Shown one piece after another: positions 1 through 5,504 of a stretch of DNA of 5,504 nucleotides. Source of the DNA: Casimicrobiaceae bacterium (GTDB lineage Bacteria > Pseudomonadota > Gammaproteobacteria > Burkholderiales > Casimicrobiaceae). A program made the position numbers and the translations under genes. The stretch is from contig CATPAO010000394.1 of NCBI GenBank assembly GCA_955652025.1, positions 1 to 5,504 on the forward strand, in the 5' to 3' direction. The notes below the pieces were generated by a model, which was not told the DNA's origin, ran no database searches, and saw only the letters and a program-made list of their open reading frames with translations. Numbering within the stretch: position 1 is the first letter of the stretch; the number at the start of each line of letters is the position of its first letter.

Positions 1-686
1 GTTCCGGCGTCGACACCGCCAACGTCAAAATGTCGATGAATCCCTTTGACGAAATCGCGGTGGAGGAGGCGGTTCGACTGAAGGAAAAGGGGATCGCCAC
101 CGAAATCGTTGTCGTTTCGTGCGGTCTGGCGGCCTGCCAGGAGACGCTTCGCACTGCGCTTGCCATCGGTGCCGATCGCGCTGTTTTGGTCGAAACCGAC
201 GCCGAGTTGCAGCCGTTGGGTGTTGCAAAGCTCTTGAAGGCGCTCGTCGACAAGGAACAGCCGCAAATGGTGATTCTGGGCAAGCAAGCGATCGATGACG
301 ACGCCAATCAGACCGGCCAGATGCTGGCCGCGCTGCTCGATTGGCCGCAGGCGACATTCGCGTCGAAGATCGACGTCGCGAACGGTATGGCGACCGTCAA
401 GCGCGAGGTCGACGGTGGCCTGGAAACACTGGAGCTCAAGCTGCCGGCGGTCGTCACAACTGATCTCCGTTTGAACGAGCCGCGCTACGCGACCTTGCCG
501 AACATCATGAAGGCGAAGAAAAAGCCGATCGAAACGATCACTCCGGCCGTGTTGGGCGTCGATGTAACGCCCCGTCTTGTGACGCTCAAAGTCGTGGAGC
601 CGCCCAGGCGCAAGGGCGGCGGCAAGGTGGCCGATGTGGCCGAGCTCGTGGCGAAGTTGCGTACCGAAGCGAAGGTCATTCCCTGA
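1..686 (+). CDS. etfB: Electron transfer flavoprotein subunit beta (5' end outside window)
   Basis: This is the beta subunit of the cytoplasmic EtfAB heterodimer, which takes electrons from acyl-CoA dehydrogenases and passes them to ETF-quinone oxidoreductase. The frame is already open at position 3 and ends at TGA 684-686, giving 227 visible residues. The family is about 250 residues long, so roughly 22 N-terminal residues are missing. The ATG at 30 is an internal Met inside the conserved [16 protein letters not shown] block and is not the real start. Visible family hallmarks are the [20 protein letters not shown] segment, [16 protein letters not shown] (the AMP-binding loop in the human protein), the ETF-beta signature region around [16 protein letters not shown], and the recognition loop [14 protein letters not shown]. 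In that loop the Leu codon at 495-497 matches human Leu195, the residue that anchors ETF to its dehydrogenase partners. Conservation with mitochondrial ETFB points to the non-bifurcating group, which carries AMP rather than a second FAD. etfA follows after 112 bp. Confidence 0.97.
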   Translation, partial: SGVDTANVKMSMNPFDEIAVEEAVRLKEKGIATEIVVVSCGLAACQETLRTALAIGADRAVLVETDAELQPLGVAKLLKALVDKEQPQMVILGKQAIDDDANQTGQMLAALLDWPQATFASKIDVANGMATVKREVDGGLETLELKLPAVVTTDLRLNEPRYATLPNIMKAKKKPIETITPAVLGVDVTPRLVTLKVVEPPRRKGGGKVADVAELVAKLRTEAKVIP

Positions 687-798
687 CGCCGCCGGCGGTG
701 AGTTTTCCGGTCCGGACGTCCACGCCGCGCTAGACTCCGAATCGCTTGCCCAAGCCGCTTGTTTGATGCGGTCCGGGCGTAATTGCTGATACCACACC

Positions 799-1737
799 AT
801 GGCCATCCTTGTCCTCGCCGAGCACGATCACACGCTGCTCAAGAGCGCCACGTTGCACACGGTAACTGCGGCGCAAAAATTGGGCAGCGACGTTCACGTC
901 GTCGTCGCGGGCCACAACGCGACGCCCGCTGCGCAGGCGGCGTCGCAGCTCGCAGGCGTCACCAAAGTCCTGCACATCGACGCCGAATACTTGACGCAGC
1001 CGACGGCCGAAAACGTGACGGCGCAGTTGCTCGCCATCGTGCTGCGCGGCGGGTACACGCATCTGTTGGCGCCGGCGACGGGCTTCGGCAAGAACGTGCT
1101 GCCGCGCGTGGCCGCCAAGCTGGATGTGGCACAGATTTCGGACATCACGGCGATCGAATCGCCGGACACGTTCGTGCGGCCGATTTACGCCGGCAACGCG
1201 TTCGCCACCGTCCAATCGAAAGATGCGATCAAGGTGATAACCGTTCGCACGACGGCGTTCGATTCTGCGCCGACGGGCGGCAGCGCCACCATCGAATCGG
1301 TCCCGGCAGTGGCCGACGTCGGCGCGGCCAAGGTCATTGGACAAGAACTGACGCAGTCGGAGCGCCCGGAGCTCACCAGCGCGAGGATCGTGATTTCGGG
1401 CGGACGCGGGCTGGGCAGCGGCGACAACTTCAAGCTGCTCGAGGCGCTGGCCGATAAGCTGAACGCCGCGCTGGGCGCGTCGCGCGCCGCGGTCGACGCC
1501 GGGTACGTGCCCAACGATTACCAGGTCGGCCAGACGGGCAAGATCGTCGCGCCCGATCTCTATATCGCGGTCGGGATCTCGGGCGCCATTCAACACCTTG
1601 CCGGGATGAAGGACAGCAAGGTGATCGTGGCAATTAACAAGGATCCGGAGGCGCCGATTTTCCAGATCGCTGACTACGGCCTGGTCGGCGACCTGTTCGA
1701 GATCATTCCGCAATTCACGGCCCAGCTGTCGAGCTGA
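799..1737 (+). CDS. etfA: Electron transfer flavoprotein subunit alpha
   Basis: This is the FAD-carrying subunit of ETF, 312 residues long, normal for the family. The N-terminal alpha/beta domain (about 1-185) begins [10 protein letters not shown], a typical EtfA start that supports ATG 799. The C-terminal FAD domain (about 190-312) holds the signature [16 protein letters not shown] at 254-269. Residues known to contact FAD in human ETFA are present at a constant offset of 20: Arg203 (human Arg223), Ser228 and Arg229 (Ser248, Arg249), Thr246 in QVGQTGK (Thr266) and His266 (His286). The segment [20 protein letters not shown] is also strongly conserved. There is no Shine-Dalgarno-like purine run in the 20 bases before the start (it reads ...GATACCACACC), so initiation may be coupled to etfB or be SD-independent. 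The gene pairs with etfB upstream and with an acyl-CoA dehydrogenase 47 bp downstream, a natural electron donor. Confidence 0.98.
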   Translation: MAILVLAEHDHTLLKSATLHTVTAAQKLGSDVHVVVAGHNATPAAQAASQLAGVTKVLHIDAEYLTQPTAENVTAQLLAIVLRGGYTHLLAPATGFGKNVLPRVAAKLDVAQISDITAIESPDTFVRPIYAGNAFATVQSKDAIKVITVRTTAFDSAPTGGSATIESVPAVADVGAAKVIGQELTQSERPELTSARIVISGGRGLGSGDNFKLLEALADKLNAALGASRAAVDAGYVPNDYQVGQTGKIVAPDLYIAVGISGAIQHLAGMKDSKVIVAINKDPEAPIFQIADYGLVGDLFEIIPQFTAQLSS

Positions 1738-1784
1738 TCGCCGCGCTTGCCTTCTCCCGTTCAACTCGTCCGACCGCACCCGCC

Positions 1785-3581
1785 ATGAGCACCTACCACG
1801 CGCCTCTCCAAGAAATGAAGTTCGTGTTGAACGAGATCGCCGGGCTGGCGCAAATCGCGAAGTTGCCGGGATTCGAGGACGCGGCGCCCGACACGGTCGC
1901 GGCGATTCTCGACGAGGCCGCCAAGTTTGCAACCAACGTGCTCGATCCGCTGAACGGACCCGGCGATCGCGAGGGTGCGACGCTGCTGCCCGACGGAAGC
2001 GTGAAAACGCCGGCCGGCTTCAAGCAGGCCTATCGGCAGTTCATCGAAAACGGCTGGAATGGTCTCACCAAGAATCCCGAGTTCGGCGGGCAAGGGTTGC
2101 CGCAGATCGTGGCGACGCCGGTCGAGGAAATGTGGCATTCCGCAAACATGGCGTTCGACCTGTGTCCGTTACTGACACAGGGCGCGATCGAGGCGCTGGA
2201 GTTGTGCGCGACGCCGGAGCAGAAGGCGATGTTCCTGCCGAAAATGGTCGACGGAACATGGACCGGGACCATGAATCTGACCGAGCCGCAGGCGGGCTCG
2301 GACCTCGCGGCCGTGCGCACGCGCGCAGTGCCGCAACGCGATGGCGCGTACAAGCTCTACGGCCAGAAGATCTTCATCACCTACGGCGAGCACGACTACA
2401 CCGAAAACATCATTCACATGGTGCTGGCGCGAACGCCGAATGCGCCGGAAGGCGTCAAGGGCATCTCATTGTTCATCGTGCCGAAGTTCATGGTGAATGG
2501 CGATGGGTCGCTCGGCGCGCGCAACGACGTGTTGTGCGTATCGCTCGAGCACAAGTTGGGCATCCACGCGAGCCCGACGGCGGTGCTTGCCTACGGCGAC
2601 AAGGGCGGCGCGGTCGGCTACCTGATCGGCCAGGAAAATCGCGGCCTCGAGTACATGTTCATCATGATGAACCTCGCGCGCTTCTCGGTGGGCGTGGAGG
2701 GCGTCGGCATCTCCGAGCGCGCCTACCAGCGCGCCGTGGCGTTTGCGCGCGATCGCGTGCAGGGCAAGCCCATTGGTCTCGACTCGGCGACCGGCACGAT
2801 CATCGAGCACCCGGACATCCGGCGCATGCTGATGACGATGCGCGCCCAGACGGAAGCGATGCGCGCGGTCGCCTATGTCACGGCGGCGGCGATGGACAAC
2901 GCACGCCGGCACCCGGATGCGGAGGCGCGCAAGCGGCATCAGGCGTTCGTCGATCTGATGATTCCGATCGTAAAAGGGTGGTCGACCGAAACGGCGCAGG
3001 AGGTCACCTATCTCGGCGTGCAAGTGCACGGCGGCATGGGATTCATCGAAGAGACCGGCGCCGCGCAGCACTATCGCGACGCGCGGATCATCACGATTTA
3101 CGAGGGCACGACCGGCATCCAGGCGAACGACCTGATCGGCCGCAAGACGGCCCGCGACGGCGGCGCGACGGCGCGCGCGGTCGCGGAAGAGATCGACAAG
3201 GTCGCGGCCCACCTCGCGTCGCAGGCGGATCCATCGCTTCGTCCGATCGGCTTGCGCCTGGCCGCGGCCACGGCGTCGCTGCAGGCGGCGATCGATTGGC
3301 TCGTCCCCACGTATGGCAGCAACGTGCGGGCGGCCCATGCCGCCGCGGTGCCGTTCCTCAAGTTGTGGGGATTGACTGCCGGCGGCTGGCAGTTGGGTCG
3401 CGCGGCGTTGATCGCGAGCGCCAACATCGGCGCGGGCAAGGGCGATCCGGATTTCCTGCGCGCAAAAATTGCCACAGCGCGCTTCTACGCCGAATGCCTG
3501 TTGCCGCAAGCGGAAGCGCTCGGCGAGTCGCTCATCGACGGCAGCGACGCCGCGCTTGCATTGGCCGTCGATCAGTTCTGA
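1785..3581 (+). CDS. Acyl-CoA dehydrogenase, ~600-residue DmdC-like subfamily
   Basis: This FAD enzyme should oxidise an acyl-CoA to the 2-enoyl-CoA and reduce ETF. At 598 residues it is about 200 longer than MCAD-type enzymes, which fits the subfamily that includes 3-methylmercaptopropionyl-CoA dehydrogenase (DmdC) and several Pseudomonas FadE proteins. The order is: a short N-terminal extension starting MSTYHAPLQEMKFVLNE (family-typical, supporting ATG 1785); helical N-domain about 75-157; beta middle domain about 160-275 with NLTEPQAGSDL (164-174) and KIFITYGEHD around 195-204; C-terminal helical domain about 282-450 with VHGGMGF (His415-Phe420); and an acetyl-CoA dehydrogenase-like C-terminal extension about 465-595, with WGLTAGGWQLG. 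Glu440 in IYEGTTGIQ aligns with the catalytic base of MCAD (Glu376). No signal peptide or membrane segment was seen, so it is cytoplasmic. Substrate chain length or branching cannot be inferred, so no symbol is given. There is no clear Shine-Dalgarno (upstream ...CGCACCCGCC). It is probably cotranscribed with etfBA. Confidence 0.95.
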   Translation: MSTYHAPLQEMKFVLNEIAGLAQIAKLPGFEDAAPDTVAAILDEAAKFATNVLDPLNGPGDREGATLLPDGSVKTPAGFKQAYRQFIENGWNGLTKNPEFGGQGLPQIVATPVEEMWHSANMAFDLCPLLTQGAIEALELCATPEQKAMFLPKMVDGTWTGTMNLTEPQAGSDLAAVRTRAVPQRDGAYKLYGQKIFITYGEHDYTENIIHMVLARTPNAPEGVKGISLFIVPKFMVNGDGSLGARNDVLCVSLEHKLGIHASPTAVLAYGDKGGAVGYLIGQENRGLEYMFIMMNLARFSVGVEGVGISERAYQRAVAFARDRVQGKPIGLDSATGTIIEHPDIRRMLMTMRAQTEAMRAVAYVTAAAMDNARRHPDAEARKRHQAFVDLMIPIVKGWSTETAQEVTYLGVQVHGGMGFIEETGAAQHYRDARIITIYEGTTGIQANDLIGRKTARDGGATARAVAEEIDKVAAHLASQADPSLRPIGLRLAAATASLQAAIDWLVPTYGSNVRAAHAAAVPFLKLWGLTAGGWQLGRAALIASANIGAGKGDPDFLRAKIATARFYAECLLPQAEALGESLIDGSDAALALAVDQF

Positions 3582-3597
3582 CGCGTTTGTCATCCAT

Positions 3598-3622
3598 CGG
3601 CGTCGGAGAAGCACCGACGCTG
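3598..3622 (+). terminator. Hairpin after the acyl-CoA dehydrogenase gene, possible terminator
   Basis: A 9-bp stem (3598-3606 CGGCGTCGG with 3614-3622 CCGACGCTG, one G-U pair) encloses a 7-base loop, AGAAGCA. It begins 17 bases past the TGA of the dehydrogenase gene. No T-run follows (the next bases are CGTGTCGCC), so it is not a canonical intrinsic terminator. It could protect the 3' end of the etfBA-dehydrogenase transcript, act with Rho, or have no function. Its position suggests that the hydrolase gene downstream is a separate unit, but this is inference. Confidence 0.35.
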
Positions 3623-3686
3623 CGTGTCGCCTGCGTCCGACGGCGGAGCGGCCTTCGTTCCGTCATGATCGGCGCCGTCGACCACG

Positions 3687-3700
3687 CGGATCTCGGATCT
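3687..3700 (+). repeat. Tandem 7-bp repeat just before the hydrolase start
   Basis: CGGATCT occurs twice back to back and ends three bases before ATG 3704. The second copy supplies a GGA at 3695-3697, six bases from the start codon, the only Shine-Dalgarno-like element in front of this gene, and a weak one. The repeat is short enough to be chance. Confidence 0.4.
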
Positions 3701-3703
3701 CTC

Positions 3704-3787
3704 ATGCCTGCCAAGTCCGCTTCGCTCTTTGCAACGCTGCTGATCGCGATTTCAATCGCCGCCGGCCCGAATGCTCGTGCCGACGCG
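3704..3787 (+). other. Signal peptide of the hydrolase
   Basis: Residues 1-28 show a Sec-type signal: a short n-region with Lys4, a hydrophobic core SLFATLLIAISIAAG (7-21), and a c-region PNARADA with small residues at -3 and -1. The likely cut is after Ala28 (ADA|LA), and Ala26 (ARA|DA) is an alternative. No Cys follows the core, so a lipoprotein is excluded. There is no twin-arginine motif. Confidence 0.85.
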
Positions 3788-5413
3788 CTTGCGACGATGC
3801 CGCCGCTCGGCCCCGGGCCGTACGCGGTCGGATGCAGCAACGTTGCGCAGGATTTCACACGACTCCTGCCCGGCGAATCGGCGAAGGACTACTGGGAAGG
3901 CACTCCCGACGGCAGCCGCGCTCGCTACGTGACGAGCTTGCTGTCGGAGCCGGCGTACGCGTTCGATTTGTCGGTGGGCGTTCCGAACGATTCCGAGCTG
4001 TATGGCAGATTCGCGGGCGCCGCGATCGACACTGTCACGCTGGTTTGCTATCCGACTTCGGCCGGCAATACGCGTCCCGACTATGCGTTGCCCACCGGCA
4101 AGACGGTTCCGCACATGCAGCGGCTGAACGAGGGTCCGATCTGGCCCGATGCGACGACGCGCTTTCCGGTGCTGCTGTTTTCGCACGGCCTGACCGGCAG
4201 CCCGATTTCCAATGATTACATCGAGGCGATCAACATTTTCGTGCGCCGCGGCTACGTGATCGTGGCGCCGTTCCATGGCGATCCGCGTATCGCCGACGTC
4301 AACATCAACAACTTCGGCGACATTCTCTACGCGCTCGTGCATTTCAGGGACTTCGTCGCGTTGCAATCGGTCCGGCCGCTCGAGCTTCGCGCCGTGCTGG
4401 ACGCGTTCCTTGTCAATCCGGAGTGGCGTGACCGCATCGACGTCGACCGCATCGGAGCGTTCGGGGCGAGCATCGGCGGCGAATCGGTCATGTTGCTCTC
4501 GGGCGCTGCGTTGACGACGACGATCGGCATGTCGTCGAAGCCGGTGTTGGCCGATCCTCGCGTCAAGGCGGCCGTCGGCTATGTGCCGTATTTCGGGATC
4601 TCGGTGTATCCCGCCTTCGGTCGCGACCAGAAGGGACTCGACAACGTGACGCTGCCGTTTCTTGCGATCAGCGGAACTGCGGACACGACCGCGCCGATCG
4701 GGCCGACGCGCGACGGCATCCACCGGCTCGTCAACACGCACGAGCTGGTCGCGTTGCAGGGCGTCCATCATGGATTCGATCCGGCATTCTCCGACGACAT
4801 TTTCACGTGGTCGCTCGCGTTTCTCGCGGGGCAGCTATCGGGCGATCCCGTGGCGCGTGCCGCGAGCGCGCGGATGACCAGCGTCGCCGACGGCGGCGAC
4901 GATCGGCTCGAGCAGGATTACATCGCGCCGACCCCGGCGGCGACGGACGAGCGCATCGCGGTCGAGTTCTACAACGTGTCGCTCGATCACTACTTCATCA
5001 CCGCCGAGCCCGCCGAGGCCGCGATGCTCGATGCGGGCATCATCGTTCCGGGATGGCACCGCACCGGCTACAACTTCAAGGTGCGTCCGGTTGGCGATCC
5101 GCACGGGCTGTTCGCGTGCCGGTTTTTCGGCACACCGGGCATCGGTCCCAATTCGCATTTCTTCACGATCGATCACGCCGAATGCGACAAGGTGAAGGCG
5201 AATCCGTTCTGGACCTACGAGGGACTCGCATTCAATGCGGACGCGCCGGGGAATGCCGATTGTCCGATCGATCGCGTGCCCGTGATTCGGATCTACAACA
5301 ACGGCAAAGGCGGGCAGGCGAGCCACCGCTATTCGACGAGTCACAGCGAGATCGGCGACCTGTTGGGCGAAGGCTGGATCATCGAAGGCCCGGTGTTCTG
5401 CGGGTTGCCGTAA
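3704..5413 (+). CDS. Exported alpha/beta hydrolase (dienelactone hydrolase / PAF-acetylhydrolase-like) with C-terminal DUF5648-like domain
   Basis: This encodes 569 residues and ends at TAA 5411-5413. I chose ATG 3704 because it gives a standard signal peptide (residues 1-28) and has a weak GGA six bases upstream. ATG 3665 would add 13 residues (MIGAVDHADLGSL) and bury the signal. The mature N-terminal part (about 30-380) is an alpha/beta hydrolase: SHGLTGS (160-166) fits the oxyanion-hole loop, GASIGG is the nucleophile elbow with Ser256, Asp327 in SGTADTTAP is the likely acid, and His356 in HHGFD the likely base. The segment SVRPLELRAVLDAFL resembles the region before the elbow in PAF-acetylhydrolase and dienelactone-hydrolase relatives. 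Cys44 and Cys115 might form a disulfide. A linker rich in Ala, Asp and Pro (about 381-418) leads to a DUF5648-like module (about 420-569). An ester-type substrate is likely but its identity is unknown. The protein is probably periplasmic or secreted, and no lipobox or membrane anchor was seen. Confidence 0.9.
   Translation: MPAKSASLFATLLIAISIAAGPNARADALATMPPLGPGPYAVGCSNVAQDFTRLLPGESAKDYWEGTPDGSRARYVTSLLSEPAYAFDLSVGVPNDSELYGRFAGAAIDTVTLVCYPTSAGNTRPDYALPTGKTVPHMQRLNEGPIWPDATTRFPVLLFSHGLTGSPISNDYIEAINIFVRRGYVIVAPFHGDPRIADVNINNFGDILYALVHFRDFVALQSVRPLELRAVLDAFLVNPEWRDRIDVDRIGAFGASIGGESVMLLSGAALTTTIGMSSKPVLADPRVKAAVGYVPYFGISVYPAFGRDQKGLDNVTLPFLAISGTADTTAPIGPTRDGIHRLVNTHELVALQGVHHGFDPAFSDDIFTWSLAFLAGQLSGDPVARAASARMTSVADGGDDRLEQDYIAPTPAATDERIAVEFYNVSLDHYFITAEPAEAAMLDAGIIVPGWHRTGYNFKVRPVGDPHGLFACRFFGTPGIGPNSHFFTIDHAECDKVKANPFWTYEGLAFNADAPGNADCPIDRVPVIRIYNNGKGGQASHRYSTSHSEIGDLLGEGWIIEGPVFCGLP
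4961..5410 (+). repeat. DUF5648-like domain made of three protein-level repeats
   Basis: Residues 420-569 of the hydrolase contain one pattern three times. An aromatic pair or strand start (FYN 422-424, RFFG 473-476, RIYN 529-532) is followed by His plus aromatics (HYF at 429, HFF at 485, HRY at 541), then an acidic helix-like segment, then Trp-x3-Gly (W451/G455, W503/G507, W558/G562). The His residues are exactly 56 apart and the Trp residues 52 and 55 apart. Four cysteines (472, 494, 520, 566) lie in this domain and could form disulfides in the exported protein. The match to DUF5648, a repeat family of unknown function common in bacterial exported proteins, is from memory of its motifs. A binding or adhesion role is inference. 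Confidence 0.75.
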
Positions 5414-5440
5414 CGAATCTCCGCGGGTTCGGTTCAACGG

Positions 5441-5459
5441 ACGTCGAGCGATTCGACGT
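5441..5459 (+). terminator. Small hairpin downstream of the hydrolase gene, possible terminator
   Basis: A perfect 7-bp inverted repeat, ACGTCGA / TCGACGT, surrounds the 5-base loop GCGAT. It starts 28 bases after the TAA of the hydrolase gene. No T-run follows on either strand, so intrinsic termination would be weak. No gene is supported in the rest of the window (5414-5504). Confidence 0.3.
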
Positions 5460-5504
5460 ACCCAATTCGCATGCGCCATTGCCTGTGTCGTCACGGTGTA
5501 ACGA

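Noticed and set aside
30..32. ATG 30 as the etfB start
   Set aside because: The same frame continues upstream to the window edge with residues SGVDTANVK, which match the conserved EtfB N-terminal region. The Met is internal.
759..785. Possible promoter TTGTTT (759-764) and TAATTG (780-785) before etfA
   Set aside because: The spacing is only 15 bases and the -10 match is weak. It is not better than chance in this spacer.
730..1932. Long minus-strand open frame opposite etfA
   Set aside because: The translation is Arg-rich without recognisable domains, and it lies fully opposite a well-conserved gene. Such frames are expected in high-GC DNA with strong third-position GC.
3587..3592. TTGTCA as a -35 box for the hydrolase gene
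   Set aside because: It matches 5 of 6 -35 positions, but no -10-like hexamer lies 16-18 bases downstream, where the DNA is GC-rich and forms the hairpin.
2466..3614. Long minus-strand open frame opposite the acyl-CoA dehydrogenase
   Set aside because: It has the same Arg/Asp/Ala-rich shadow composition and no family motif, and the + strand carries the real gene over the whole stretch.
3665..3703. Upstream start ATG 3665 for the hydrolase
   Set aside because: It would put 13 residues with two Asp ahead of the signal peptide and has no Shine-Dalgarno. ATG 3704 gives a standard signal sequence.
3752..4771. Minus-strand open frame opposite the hydrolase
   Set aside because: It reads as an Arg-rich shadow of the hydrolase coding sequence, with no start context or domain.
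4835..5494. Minus-strand open frame running into the right edge
   Set aside because: It could suggest a convergent neighbour, but almost all of it is antisense to the DUF5648-like domain and it shows no family resemblance. The 91 non-coding bases at the edge are too few to support a gene.

Overview
The window is high-GC bacterial DNA with four genes, all on the + strand, packed with short spacers. The protein sequences look proteobacterial. An etfB-etfA-acyl-CoA dehydrogenase run and a DUF5648-type domain are both familiar from beta- and gammaproteobacteria (Burkholderiales-like lineages in particular). The genus cannot be named from the sequence alone. No RNA gene, insertion sequence, CRISPR array, phage gene or integration signature was seen.

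Layout. Positions 1-686 hold the 3' nine-tenths of etfB, whose start lies upstream of the window. After 112 bp comes complete etfA (799-1737). After another 47 bp comes a complete ~600-residue acyl-CoA dehydrogenase of the DmdC-like subfamily (1785-3581). A 122-bp gap with a 9-bp hairpin separates this from a complete gene for an exported alpha/beta hydrolase carrying a C-terminal DUF5648-like module (3704-5413). The last 91 bp contain one more small hairpin and no gene that can be supported.

How the genes work together. The first three form a coherent cytoplasmic module. The dehydrogenase oxidises an acyl-CoA at C2-C3 and passes two electrons to the FAD of the EtfAB heterodimer, which normally delivers them to ETF-ubiquinone oxidoreductase (not in the window) and the quinone pool. 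The ETF sequences are very close to the mitochondrial type, so ordinary electron transfer is expected rather than flavin bifurcation. The acyl-CoA substrate cannot be read from the sequence.

The fourth gene is probably a separate unit. It has a signal peptide, a Ser-Asp-His hydrolase domain and a C-terminal domain in which a His...Trp...Gly pattern recurs three times at about 52-56 residue intervals. That protein is the least understood part of the window and the best candidate for new biology. The rest is conventional metabolism, and I found no sign of a previously undescribed multi-gene system.
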